Shown here piece after piece: positions 18,011 to 26,624 of a stretch of DNA of 64,000 nucleotides. How positions within the stretch are numbered: the first letter of the stretch is position 1; each line of letters starts with the position of its first letter. The stretch comes from Cyanobacteria bacterium SBLK (GTDB lineage: Bacteria > Cyanobacteriota > Cyanobacteriia > Cyanobacteriales > Spirulinaceae): NCBI GenBank assembly GCA_017746715.1, contig JAGHZQ010000034.1, positions 166,081 to 230,080 on the forward strand, given 5' to 3'. A program made the position numbers and the translations under genes. The notes beneath the pieces are model-generated. The model made no database searches. It had not been told where the DNA came from and was given only the letters and a program-made list of their open reading frames with translations.

Positions 18011-18763
18011 TCAAGTATCTAAATCGTTTGGGGTTGGTGCTTGTCCGATCGCTCCTTGGAGTTTAAAGATTAGCTCTCCTTCAAACTGCCCGTCAAGTCG
18101 CAAATCTTCGATCGCAAAAGTGTTCCCTTCTCCTGTCAAATCGACCATTTGACCCCAGAAAAAGTCATTGTCAGTATTATCCGTTGCTAGAGAGAATAAA
18201 GGACGCGACGTGTGTTTGAATTGGGGATCCGCAATAATATCCGCAACTTTACCTTTGCTAACGAACATGAGGCCAAAACGATCGCCCGGTTGCAGGACAA
18301 ATTCTTGATGGGAAGATGTTTTCAGGCGATCGCGAGGGAGGGTATATCCCCATGGGGAATGACTTACACTCCGCAAGGCAGCTTGGCGAATAAATGCGTC
18401 AGAATCCGAGATGGACTCGTCCATTTCTGCCAAGCTAAAGATCGCAACTTCTCCGCCATCGTTCCAGCCTTCAAAAAGAAAGTCAATCTCAACTTTTCCC
18501 GTATTGCCTACTGTAAAAAAACCCGCGATGAATTTGGGGATTATCTCTTTCAGTTGTATCCCTAACATTGGATATTCATCAAAGTCGATGCTTTCTGGAT
18601 AAGTGCGATCGAGAAGGAGTTCTCCACCGCCAAAATCAAAGCCAAACAGATAACTGGGAGTTAAAATGGGCTCGAGGAGAAAAATATCGGGATTCTTTCG
18701 AGAAGATTCGAGCAAACGTAGAAATTGTTGCCACCAGTGCCGAATGTACCGCAAGACAGTCAT
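18011..18763 (-). CDS. DUF4114-like domain protein
   Basis: From ATG 18763 the product has 251 aa; the frame is open to 18940, but the extra residues are Cys-rich and unlike protein. The N-terminal helix TVLRYIRHWWQQFLRLL is basic and aromatic rather than a clean signal peptide. The middle has EGWNDGGEVAIFSLAEMD and FIRQAALRSVS. The C-terminal part resembles DUF4114 proteins: DRFGLMFVSKGKVADII, RPLFSLATDNTDNDFFWGQM, DLTGEGNTFAIEDLRLDG. The usual final D-R-D-Y-N-D motif is replaced by GQFEGELIFKLQGA. Such proteins are often surface or secreted proteins. Function is unknown. Confidence 0.6.
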   Translation of the reverse strand: MTVLRYIRHWWQQFLRLLESSRKNPDIFLLEPILTPSYLFGFDFGGGELLLDRTYPESIDFDEYPMLGIQLKEIIPKFIAGFFTVGNTGKVEIDFLFEGWNDGGEVAIFSLAEMDESISDSDAFIRQAALRSVSHSPWGYTLPRDRLKTSSHQEFVLQPGDRFGLMFVSKGKVADIIADPQFKHTSRPLFSLATDNTDNDFFWGQMVDLTGEGNTFAIEDLRLDGQFEGELIFKLQGAIGQAPTPNDLDT

Positions 18764-19515
18764 AATGGAGTTTGAGTATAGAAACCACACGTAGGAGCGA
18801 CGGATAGATTCAAAGTTGCACGATCTCAACCCTCGAGGATTCTCGAATGTCAATATGCTGTTTGAATTTTCATCCTGAATCTCTTGGCAGTCGGTTTGAA
18901 ACATCGCCTCAATTGGCGATCGCACTGCCGTGACTCCCACTGTGATTAGCTTGCCAGATCTTTTCCGACTTTGAAGATCGCTCGGGATCGGTATCGATTC
19001 GATCTCAAACGATCTTGACAGAAAAGAGTCTTACGGATAGGTGGATTGACATCTCAATTCTGAAGTCGATATTACTTCTGGGGTTCGTGGCGAGGGGATT
19101 ATGCACTTTTTCAGAAAAACTTTTTGCTGAAATTGAGACTCAAGGGGGAAAAAAGCAGAGCGGGGGAATTCCTCGCTGCAAAAGCATGGTCGAGAAAACC
19201 TTTTTCGACCTAAACACGATACATCTAGTTAATTTATTCTGTTATACCTGCCGTCTTCTTCCTTTTGAATTTTGATGATGTTGGAAGATTTGTGTTACTA
19301 AAACTTGTCTGAATTCAAAAAAGTTAATACACTAAATAGAGAATTTAACAGCTTTTGAGAGTTAGGTTTATCACAATAAATTTATACGCGGTATCAATAA
19401 AATTGTATCTGCTTCAATATATTTTTGTGAATCGGTCTGGGGCGCATTCTGCTGCAATCAACAATTGGCCGGCTCTCCTCGCTGTAGACTTACCATTTTT
19501 TAAGGTATATTGCCT
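18764..19515. other. Gene-free stretch upstream of mscS
   Basis: About 750 bases in which I see no convincing gene; short frames, such as one at 19015-19275, do not look like protein. Two local hairpins are visible: an imperfect one around GGGAATTCC at 19155-19180, and one with arms GGTCGA (19188-19193) and TCGACC (19205-19210). The part from 19200 to 19515 is AT-rich and probably contains the mscS promoter. Confidence 0.4.
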
Positions 19516-21216
19516 ATGCGTGTCAAACAAATGTTGCGTTCTTGGGTCGTGGCGATCGCGACCCTAGTGGCGATTCTCCTGATTCAGACTTCCGCGATCG
19601 GTGGCGATTCTCGGCCTAATCCCATCGCTCCGCCCCAAACGGATAGCCCGCGCGCAACCCTTCAACAATTTGTGAAGAATGTCAATGATGCCCAAAAGTT
19701 GATTGAATCAGCTCTCAATGATGCCGAGAAAGAAGGCTATTCAGATAAGGTTAGAAAGCAAGGTAAAGAAGCCGAGCAGGCGATGGAGCGAGCAGTTGAA
19801 ACGCTCAATCTCGACAAGGTGGCACCAGTGATTCGTCAAGAGACTGGCATCGAGTCAGCATTGTTGCTCAAGGAGATTCTCGATCGGCTTGATTTGCCAG
19901 ACCCGAATGAGATCCCTGATGCTGAAGCGGTCAAAGCCAATAAGATTACCCGTTGGGAAGTTCCTCACACTGAGTTAGCGATTGTCTTGGTTGAAGAGGG
20001 CTTCAATCAAAGTGAATTTCTTTTCTCGCCTGAAACCATCAAGAGACTTAAAGGTTACTACAAAGAAATTAAGTCGCGGCCGTCTAAGAACGATCCCTTC
20101 AAAATCTATGACAAGGGCTTTTACGAGTTTTATCTCCAAACACCCGGTCGGCTACTACCACCTTGGTGGTTCTGGTTGCTCTGGTGGGTGCTCGTGACGT
20201 TTATCCCGCCATGGTTATTCCAATGGCTTTTCATTGTCTTAGGCGGCCAAACTCTTTGGCAGTGGTTGGCCTTGCTCGTTTCATTAGCGATCGCGAGTGC
20301 GATAGTGGTGTTGATTTATCAGTTGATTCAGCTTGGCAAGCGTCAAGTTGAAAGCCAAATTTACAGGACTTGGCTAGAGTTATCGTTCCCGATCGCGCTC
20401 GAGATCGTTTTGATCGTGTGGATTAAGTTTATTAATGAAACTATCAATATTACGGGGAGCGTGCTTCTGGCTCTGATTCGAGCCAAGCAGGTCGCGTTCT
20501 TCCTAATACTGGCATGGCTGAGTTTCGACTTGTGCAACGTGATTGGCAGTACCATTGCGACAAAATCTGCTTTGCAGGAAAAATTGCTCGAAACTACGAT
20601 AATCCGCAATGGCTTTCGCATACTTGGCATTATTGCGGGAGCCATAGTGGTTTATTTCGGAGGCAAGAATCTCGGCATTGATACCGCACCCTTGCTCGCC
20701 AGTTTGGGTGTTGGTGGTGTGGGGATTAGTTTTGGCGTGCGCCCCTATATTGAAAATATCGTGGGAGGTATCACGCTATTCATCAATCGCCCCATGCAGA
20801 TTGGCGATTACTGTGAGTTTGGTGGCATTGTTGGAACCGTTGAAGAAATTGGTTTGCGTGCTACTTTGATCCGGACACCCGATCGCAAGTTGATTACAGT
20901 TCCCAATACTGCGATCTCAAACGCGCATCTGGTCAACCATAGTCGTCGCGACAAATATGCCTTTAAGCACAATCTCAGCCTGAGTGTTGAGAATACCAGT
21001 GAAAACCTGTCGCAAATTATGAATAACTTGCGCCAACTGCTGGTTAAACATCCACAGCTTGAAGACGAGCGCATCAGTTTAGTAGATTTGAAGGGTGCTG
21101 CGGTTGACTTGGAGTTATTTGCCTATGTCCTCACGACTAAGTCGGATGAGTATCGCCGCATCTATGAAGATCTCTTACTCCAGATTCAACAAACCGTGGA
21201 GCGGCTCGGGATATAA
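19516..21216 (+). CDS. MscS-family mechanosensitive ion channel
   Basis: 566-aa small-conductance mechanosensitive-channel family protein. An N-terminal signal-like segment (about residues 1-30, SWVVAIATLVAILLIQTS) is followed by a periplasmic helical domain of about 180 residues (FVKNVNDAQKLIESAL). Several membrane helices follow from about residue 210 to 390 (WWFWLLWWVLVTFIPPW). The pore-lining TM3 region and beta domain carry the MscS hallmarks LLASLGVGGVGISFGVRPY, NIVGGITLFINRPMQIGD and LIRTPDRKLITVPNT. The ATG at 19516 with AAGG upstream is preferred over the TTG at 19510. The C-terminal domain is short. It ends before a strong bidirectional terminator. Confidence 0.93.
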   Translation: MRVKQMLRSWVVAIATLVAILLIQTSAIGGDSRPNPIAPPQTDSPRATLQQFVKNVNDAQKLIESALNDAEKEGYSDKVRKQGKEAEQAMERAVETLNLDKVAPVIRQETGIESALLLKEILDRLDLPDPNEIPDAEAVKANKITRWEVPHTELAIVLVEEGFNQSEFLFSPETIKRLKGYYKEIKSRPSKNDPFKIYDKGFYEFYLQTPGRLLPPWWFWLLWWVLVTFIPPWLFQWLFIVLGGQTLWQWLALLVSLAIASAIVVLIYQLIQLGKRQVESQIYRTWLELSFPIALEIVLIVWIKFINETINITGSVLLALIRAKQVAFFLILAWLSFDLCNVIGSTIATKSALQEKLLETTIIRNGFRILGIIAGAIVVYFGGKNLGIDTAPLLASLGVGGVGISFGVRPYIENIVGGITLFINRPMQIGDYCEFGGIVGTVEEIGLRATLIRTPDRKLITVPNTAISNAHLVNHSRRDKYAFKHNLSLSVENTSENLSQIMNNLRQLLVKHPQLEDERISLVDLKGAAVDLELFAYVLTTKSDEYRRIYEDLLLQIQQTVERLGI

Positions 21217-21244
21217 ACGCCAGTTTTTTTAGCAATCTTGCCAA

Positions 21245-21273
21245 AAACCGGGATTCTCTGAGAATCCCGGTTT
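21245..21273. terminator. Bidirectional hairpin terminator
   Basis: A perfect 13-bp inverted repeat, AAACCGGGATTCT, loop CTG, then its complement. It lies between the convergent stop codons of the mscS gene (21216) and the COP23 gene (21298). The flanking A-run and T-run allow intrinsic termination in both directions. Confidence 0.8.
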
Positions 21274-21297
21274 CTAGTTCGCGTGCAAGCTAGATTT

Positions 21298-22116
21298 TTA
21301 GCGGAAGCGATCGGGGTTAAGTTGCAATCCGCGATGGCGATCGCCCGATAAACGATTCAGACCGGATCCCGTGCCGCCATCGGAAGGCGCGAGGAAGGGT
21401 TTTAAATTAATTGCCCCAGGAGAACTCAAGCGAATATTACCATTGGGGGAAGAACTGCCCGTATTGAAAATATTGCCCAATTGTCCCAATTGTCCGAGGA
21501 TCTCATTCGGCGAACCGCCATCGGTAAAAGTTGCAACACCTTGCGTGGATTCGCCGCTATCGGCAAGGGTGAGATTTTCAAAAACGCGATCGCGGACGAT
21601 CTCGGGACTTTGACCCGGAGGCACCGTTAAAACAATACGACAAGCAGGATCTTTTTCCGTGGTGACGCAAACGACATCGTAGTTATTTTCTGTAGAGTTT
21701 TGCAGTTCTACCATCCCATCCGGGCGATATTGTTCGAGACGTTGGGCGATCGCTTCGCAGCGTTTTTGCGGCGTCCAACCTCCTCCCAAGGTTTGGGGCA
21801 CCGCCCAAGGATAAGCTGTCTCTTGCTCTTTAGGGGAATACATGACCGTGGGAACGCCTTCGTGGGTCGCACAGGTAAATCGGGGCGCATTATCGGTACC
21901 GGCGGTTTCTGCTTCTGTTTCCGGGGCGTCTTCTGCTGCGGTTTCCTCTTCCTTGGAGTTGGTTTCTTCCGAGTCGAGTTGGGCAATTTGCCAGTGGGGA
22001 ACTTCTGAGGATTCTGCGACGACAGAAGAAAAAGCGGGGGCGTTATTGCCACCTAAAAAGGCAAGGGTTGCGAGGGAAAAGCCGATTCCTTTGAGAATGG
22101 ACGTTGAGTTGCTCAT
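21298..22116 (-). CDS. COP23 domain protein (secreted)
   Basis: From ATG 22116 the product has 272 aa with a signal peptide (SNSTSILKGIGFSLATLAF, then an APAFS cleavage area). An acidic, Glu-rich linker follows (about residues 50-80). The COP23 domain of cyanobacteria starts at RFTCATHEGVPTVMY and includes TPQKRCEAIAQRL, YDVVCVTTEKDPACRIVL and VPPGQSPEIVRDRVFENLT. The domain is named for a 23-kDa circadian oscillating protein, and the conserved cysteines fit disulphide bonding outside the cytoplasm. The C-terminus is Gly/Ser/Asn-rich. The molecular function is unknown. An alternative start at 22164 would precede the signal peptide and is less likely. Confidence 0.87.
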   Translation of the reverse strand: MSNSTSILKGIGFSLATLAFLGGNNAPAFSSVVAESSEVPHWQIAQLDSEETNSKEEETAAEDAPETEAETAGTDNAPRFTCATHEGVPTVMYSPKEQETAYPWAVPQTLGGGWTPQKRCEAIAQRLEQYRPDGMVELQNSTENNYDVVCVTTEKDPACRIVLTVPPGQSPEIVRDRVFENLTLADSGESTQGVATFTDGGSPNEILGQLGQLGNIFNTGSSSPNGNIRLSSPGAINLKPFLAPSDGGTGSGLNRLSGDRHRGLQLNPDRFR

Positions 22117-22239
22117 GGGTTTGATGGTGAGTTTGGGAAAAAATAAAGGGCCAAAAGTAATCACTCTTGACGTTAAAAATGGCGTTTGTGGTAGAGCAAG
22201 CCTCTAGAGAGGACGATTTTCTTCCCAGGCAAGTTCCCG

Positions 22240-22827
22240 TTACAACAAACCGATGCGAGCGGGCGGCCAAAATCGGAAAATTGCCCGGCCGATCTCGTTC
22301 TCTTCCGGTAAGAAACCCCAAATATGGGAATCATTGCTATTGTTGCGATTGTCTCCCATCATAAACAGGGCGCGATCGGGAACGCGAGCGGGGAGCAAGC
22401 GATAATTGGGGTTTTCGGCAATATAATCTTCGGTTAATGGCGTGTCGTCAATGTAAACGCGACCATCATAAATTTCTACTTTTTCACCAGAGGTGGCGAT
22501 CGCTCGTTTGATAAAGGCTTGATTGGAGGTGTAACCCTGTTTTTGCAGGAAAAAGGGTGGACGGAAGACGATAATATCTCCCCGTTGAATGGGACGAAAA
22601 TAATGAGAGAGTTTTTCCACGACCACGCGATCTCCGACTTTCAGGGTAGGATACATGGAATCTGAGGGAATGTAGCGGGGTTCGGCGATAAAAGTGCGAA
22701 TGATTAAAACGAGGATGAGGGCGATCGCGACAACTTGCAGGTTTTCCCAAAGCATTCCTCGCCAATTCGCGGATTTGGAGGGGGTAGATTCGTCTTTTAC
22801 ATCCAACTTCTTCTCGGGAGAGGTCAT
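22240..22827 (-). CDS. lepB: Signal peptidase I
   Basis: Membrane-bound serine protease that removes signal peptides from secreted and lumenal proteins. The 195-aa product from ATG 22827 has one N-terminal membrane helix (about residues 30-46). The catalytic Ser57 is in PSDSMYPTL and the general base Lys107 in AFIKRAIA. The family segment RGDIIVFRPP and the C-terminal MMGDNRNNSNDSHIWGFLP are both present. The length and single helix match the short cyanobacterial LepB type. It is 123 bp upstream of the COP23 gene on the same strand, and that gene encodes one of many potential substrates. Confidence 0.94.
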   Translation of the reverse strand: MTSPEKKLDVKDESTPSKSANWRGMLWENLQVVAIALILVLIIRTFIAEPRYIPSDSMYPTLKVGDRVVVEKLSHYFRPIQRGDIIVFRPPFFLQKQGYTSNQAFIKRAIATSGEKVEIYDGRVYIDDTPLTEDYIAENPNYRLLPARVPDRALFMMGDNRNNSNDSHIWGFLPEENEIGRAIFRFWPPARIGLL

Positions 22828-23031
22828 AAATTTGTTCGATCGATAGGGCAAGCAGATAACACTCTTTAGCTTATCTTAAATCCGAACATTTTTTGGATAT
22901 CTCTCATTTTTGCGATTTTTTGTTTATCTGGCGAGTCGGAGAACGATTGACAGGATTCAGCTTGTATGAATATATCCTCCTCGCCTTACAACGCGAGCGA
23001 GAGACAATCATTTTGATTGAGTGAATTGAAT

Positions 23032-23838
23032 TTATTTTGGGGTTTTTTCGGAATCGAATAATATCGCATGCCCGTCTTTATTCGGTCGCAATTTTCGAAC
23101 CAAACTTCGCAACATATTATCAACGGGATATAAGAGCTTATTCATTTGTTCCTCGGGTCGGGCGCGGAAAGAAGTAATGTGATAATATTGAGAGCGATCG
23201 GGAGACTGTTCGGTAAAATAATAAAGGTTAATCGATTTTCTCGTATCTCCATCCGACGCATTCACTTGACGATATCCATGCCAAGAATATTTATCGGTTG
23301 CAAAGAAAACCGCACGATTAAAGGCGGGTAGAATTGCGACAGATTCCGTTAAATCGCGATTCCATAACTCCAGATGACCGCCCTTTTCTTCCTGCCAGTT
23401 TTTGTTAAGATAAATGAGTAAATTAAGACGTCTATAGTAAGCATTGACAGGATGAGAACTATTATCGATATGGACGTTGAGAAAACTTTTATCCCCGCCT
23501 TGAGCCAATCCGGAAGCATAGAGTTGAGGATCGGCACAAAGGGCGGGAATCTCCGTAATTTTCGAGACAATATTGAGGAAGCGTTGCGATTGCAAATGCT
23601 GAAAAATAATCTCTTTAAAAATGGTATGAAATTTATGAACTGCCGGATCTTGGGCTTTATATTGGCGAAAATCTTTTAGGACATCCATCTCTTCCATTTT
23701 AGGAAAATTCTCAAATCCCTCTCGCGCAATTTCTGGAAGTAAAAAATTATCAATGACTAAATGCCGAAAGGGTCGTGCAGTTTTAAAGGTTTGGGTATAT
23801 GTCTCAATATTATTGTTTAAAAGATCGTAGTTCAACAT
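23032..23838 (-). CDS. 2-oxoglutarate/Fe(II)-dependent oxygenase family protein
   Basis: 268 aa from ATG 23838; the upstream extension to 23967 is Cys-rich and unlikely. The fold of prolyl-4-hydroxylase-like 2OG oxygenases is indicated by the iron ligands H-x-D in LNVHIDNSSHP, a distal His in YSWHGYRQV, and the 2OG-binding basic residue a few positions later in TRKSINLYYF. LNLLIYLNKNW and HLELWNRDL are typical of the double-stranded beta-helix. The N-terminus has FRHLVIDNFLLPEIA. Such enzymes hydroxylate proteins or small molecules; the substrate is unknown. It lies just downstream of pdxA (131 bp) on the same strand. Confidence 0.83.
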   Translation of the reverse strand: MLNYDLLNNNIETYTQTFKTARPFRHLVIDNFLLPEIAREGFENFPKMEEMDVLKDFRQYKAQDPAVHKFHTIFKEIIFQHLQSQRFLNIVSKITEIPALCADPQLYASGLAQGGDKSFLNVHIDNSSHPVNAYYRRLNLLIYLNKNWQEEKGGHLELWNRDLTESVAILPAFNRAVFFATDKYSWHGYRQVNASDGDTRKSINLYYFTEQSPDRSQYYHITSFRARPEEQMNKLLYPVDNMLRSLVRKLRPNKDGHAILFDSEKTPK

Positions 23839-23969
23839 AATCGAAAACTGCTCCCGATCGCGAGTGGAAATCAAATGGACGAATTGCAAGTGACTTTCCT
23901 TATTTTTGCAAACTTGCCCCCTCAATTGGTTTATTCTATAACAAAAATTTAATAAAGCGATCGCCACTT

Positions 23970-24995
23970 TTAAGTCGTCATTCTCCGGGTTGCCAATTCC
24001 GCAGCAAGAGCGATCGCGGCTTTCATGCTGGTTGCGTCAGCAATTCCTTGGCCAGCAATATCAAAAGCCGTGCCGTGGTCGGGAGAGGTGCGAATAAAGG
24101 GCAAGCCAATAGTTGTATTGATGGCGCGATCGAAGGCCATTAATTTTACGGGAATGAGTCCTTGATCGTGATACAAGGCCAAATAAGCATCAATCGAACT
24201 TTTTGCGCCTTCATACCAAGATCGCCCCGTTTGCACCCAAAGGGTATCGGGAGGGACGGGCCCGATGAGTCGAATATTCGGGAGATCGCGTCGCTCTTTT
24301 TCCAGCCAAGGAATTAGCCAATCTCGTTCCTCTGTTCCCAATTGTCCGGCTTCGCCACTGTGAGGGTTTAAACCAGAAATGGCAATGGCCGGATTTTCAA
24401 TGCCAAAATCGGTTTTCAGGCAATCAATTAATAACTCTAATTTCCATTGCAATAACTCTGGGGTCAAGGCTTGGGGCACTTGACATAACGGAATATGGGT
24501 GGTAGCTAAAAGGACGATCAGAGAATATGAACTGTGGGGCGATCGCGCGGCAAATAGCATCCCGTAGCGATCGCAACCTGCTTTTTCTGCCAGTACTTCT
24601 GTTTGACCCGGATAATCGTATCCGGCAGCTTTCCAGAGGGATTTGGCGATGGGTGCGGTAACAATGCCTTGAAATTCTCCCGCGAGAGCGCGATCGATGG
24701 CTGTCTCTAAATAGGCAAAACTCGCCGCACCGCTTGCCGCATTGCCTCGACCCCATTGAATGGCGTGGCGATCGCAAGGCACTTCAATGAGGGGAAAGCA
24801 TTCGGGATCCGCTAATTCTTCAATTCCTCGATCCCAAAAATGCCGATAAGCATCCCTTAACAGGGTTTTTGTTCCGATGAGGCAAATTTGACATTTTTCG
24901 CCGATCGTCGGGTCTGCAATGGCTTTAAGGAGCACCTCCGTCCCGATTCCGGCAGGGTCTCCTATGGTGATGGCGAGTTTGGGCTGGGATTTCAC
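23970..24995 (-). CDS. pdxA: 4-hydroxythreonine-4-phosphate dehydrogenase
   Basis: NAD-dependent enzyme of the DXP-dependent pyridoxal phosphate pathway; it oxidises 4-phosphohydroxy-L-threonine. The 341-aa product has the family start [19 protein letters not shown]. It then has [19 protein letters not shown], the metal-binding His segment [15 protein letters not shown] and the C-terminal [16 protein letters not shown]. The start is a GTG at 24995. No other pdx gene is in the window. The spacer to the divergent petM gene is 77 bp. Confidence 0.95.
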   Translation of the reverse strand: MKSQPKLAITIGDPAGIGTEVLLKAIADPTIGEKCQICLIGTKTLLRDAYRHFWDRGIEELADPECFPLIEVPCDRHAIQWGRGNAASGAASFAYLETAIDRALAGEFQGIVTAPIAKSLWKAAGYDYPGQTEVLAEKAGCDRYGMLFAARSPHSSYSLIVLLATTHIPLCQVPQALTPELLQWKLELLIDCLKTDFGIENPAIAISGLNPHSGEAGQLGTEERDWLIPWLEKERRDLPNIRLIGPVPPDTLWVQTGRSWYEGAKSSIDAYLALYHDQGLIPVKLMAFDRAINTTIGLPFIRTSPDHGTAFDIAGQGIADATSMKAAIALAAELATRRMTT

Positions 24996-25072
24996 TGGAT
25001 TTGGTTTTGCTACTGCCGTGTTTTACAATAATTCTTGTTTAAAAAATTGCGATCGCTCGAGGAGAACTACGA

Positions 25073-25180
25073 ATGACTGCTAACGAACTCATGATTAATG
25101 CGGGTTTACTCTCATTTTCTCTGATTCTTGTTGGTTTGGTTTTAGGATTTTTTATCCTTAAACTCCAAGGTGGAGAATAA
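25073..25180 (+). CDS. petM: Cytochrome b6f complex subunit 7 (PetM)
   Basis: A 35-aa single-helix subunit of the cytochrome b6f complex in the thylakoid membrane. Residues 1-7 (MTANELM) are polar, residues 8-31 form one hydrophobic helix, and the end is KLQGGE. This matches the PetM pattern of N-terminal helix followed by L-K-x-Q-G. A GGAG ribosome site lies 9 bases upstream of the ATG. The gene is easily missed because of its length. A weak hairpin (CAAGAG/CTCTTG, 25213-25232) follows before the psb28-family gene, so the two photosynthetic genes may be transcribed together or separately. Confidence 0.88.
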   Translation: MTANELMINAGLLSFSLILVGLVLGFFILKLQGGE

Positions 25181-25275
25181 AATTAGAATCCTGCCAAATT
25201 TGGGAACGAAAACAAGAGGGATATTTCTCTTGATTATTCGTTTCCTTCCTCCACTTTTTTTACATATCATAAAAA

Positions 25276-25647
25276 ATGACTGAAATCCAACCATCTATAG
25301 AATTTTTTAAAGGAGTTTCCGAAGAATTAACCAATGTTCGATTGCGACGAGGCAAAGAAACAGGAATTCGTAATGTTTTAATGTTTTTTCGCCAATTGCA
25401 GGCTTTAAATATTATCAATAGCTATACAAAACAAGCAACAGGAACGTTAAGATTGGTAGATTCGGAAGGTGAAATTAGCGTTACGCCCAGTTCGGTAAAA
25501 ATTCGTTATGGCGGCGATGAAGGAGACGATCTCATGGGAGTAGAATGTCAAATCGATATCGATCGCGACGACCATTGGGAACGATTAATGCGCTTTCTCA
25601 ATCGCTACGCCGAAGCGAATGGACTGGGATATCAGGAGAAGAATTAA
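25276..25647 (+). CDS. Photosystem II assembly protein, Psb28 family
   Basis: 123 aa, of the Psb28 family of photosystem II assembly factors on the cytoplasmic face. The start TEIQPSIEFFKGVSEE and the conserved C-terminus WERLMRFLNRYAEANGLGY are diagnostic. The beta-strand core includes TGTLRLVDSEGEISVTP. The N-terminal region (FFKGVSEELTNVRLRRGKE) and the insertion of several extra residues (RYGGDEGDD) suggest the Psb28-2 paralogue rather than canonical Psb28-1, but I cannot decide without an alignment. It follows petM by 95 bp. A tandem of AGAATTA units comes right after the stop. Confidence 0.88.
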   Translation: MTEIQPSIEFFKGVSEELTNVRLRRGKETGIRNVLMFFRQLQALNIINSYTKQATGTLRLVDSEGEISVTPSSVKIRYGGDEGDDLMGVECQIDIDRDDHWERLMRFLNRYAEANGLGYQEKN

Positions 25648-25668
25648 GAATTAAGAATTAAGAATTAA
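25645..25668. repeat. Short tandem repeat, AGAATTA units
   Basis: About four copies of a 7-base unit (AGAATTA) in the spacer between the Psb28-family gene and the epimerase gene, then a T-run. Such AATT-rich tandem stretches are common in cyanobacterial spacers. No function is implied. Confidence 0.6.
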
Positions 25669-25706
25669 TTTTTTTCGATTACCCATTACTGATTCTCTCA
25701 ATTACT

Positions 25707-26624
25707 ATGAAAATTGCAATTACAGGGGCAACGGGATTTGTTGGTAGTCGTTTAGTAGAAAAGCTAAACGAAAAAAAAGAAAGTATTCTGATTTTGACGC
25801 GCAATCCAGAACGGGCAAAGAAAATGTTTCCTGCTTCTGTTTTTCCCAACTTGGAAATTGTTGCTTACACGCCGAAAAAATCGGGAGATTGGCAAGAAAA
25901 AATAGCGGGTTGCGATGCTATCGTGAATTTAGCAGGAGAGTCCTTGGCAGAGGGACGCTGGACGCGCGATCGCAAGCGAGAGATTGTTGAAAGTCGTCAA
26001 GTTGGGACGCAAAAAATAGTCGAAGCGATCGCCAATGCCAATCCCAAACCGCAAGTTTTAATTAATGCTTCGGCAATTGGCTATTACGGGACTAGCGAAA
26101 CCGAAACCTTTACCGAAAAGAGCGCGTCAGGGAACGATTTTCTGGCTGAAGTTTGCAAAAAATGGGAAGCAGAAGCCGAAAAAGTGAAAGAATCCAGCGT
26201 GCGTTTGGTTGTCTTGAGATTGGGTATTGTTTTGGGCGATGGCGGTGCGATCGCGAAAATGCTCACCCCCTTTAAACTCTTTATAGGGGGACCCATTGGT
26301 AGCGGCAAACAATGGTTTTCTTGGATTCATCGAGAAGATGCCGTCAATTTAATTTTAGAAGCGATCGCCCGTTCGGAAATTACTGGGGTTTATAATGCAA
26401 CGACACCGAATCCCGTCCGCATGGGAGAATTTTGTCAAGTATTAGGAAACGTTTTAAATCGTCCTTCTTGGTTGCCAGTTCCCGAGTTTGCCATTGAAGC
26501 CATTTTAGGAGATGGAGCGATCGTCGTCTTGGAAGGCCAGCAAGTGTTACCTCAAGCCGTAGAAACCGTAGGATTTACTTATCAATATCCTACGGTTAAA
26601 TCTGCCTTGCAAGAAATTCTTTAA
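25707..26624 (+). CDS. TIGR01777 family NAD(P)-dependent epimerase/reductase
   Basis: 305-aa extended short-chain dehydrogenase-like protein. The Rossmann motif is KIAITGATGFVGSRLVEKL; NLAGESLAEGRW, the catalytic-type ASAIGYYGTSETE (Tyr in YYG) and WFSWIHREDAVNLI follow. This is the pattern of the TIGR01777 group (YfcH/SulA-homologue of cyanobacteria and chloroplasts). The substrate is not established; older annotations as cell division inhibitor rest on weak data. The stop overlaps by four bases the stop of the convergent diguanylate cyclase gene. Confidence 0.9.
   Translation: MKIAITGATGFVGSRLVEKLNEKKESILILTRNPERAKKMFPASVFPNLEIVAYTPKKSGDWQEKIAGCDAIVNLAGESLAEGRWTRDRKREIVESRQVGTQKIVEAIANANPKPQVLINASAIGYYGTSETETFTEKSASGNDFLAEVCKKWEAEAEKVKESSVRLVVLRLGIVLGDGGAIAKMLTPFKLFIGGPIGSGKQWFSWIHREDAVNLILEAIARSEITGVYNATTPNPVRMGEFCQVLGNVLNRPSWLPVPEFAIEAILGDGAIVVLEGQQVLPQAVETVGFTYQYPTVKSALQEIL

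Noticed and set aside
19015..19275. 86-codon frame upstream of mscS
   Set aside because: No ribosome site, mixed composition with several Cys and no family resemblance.
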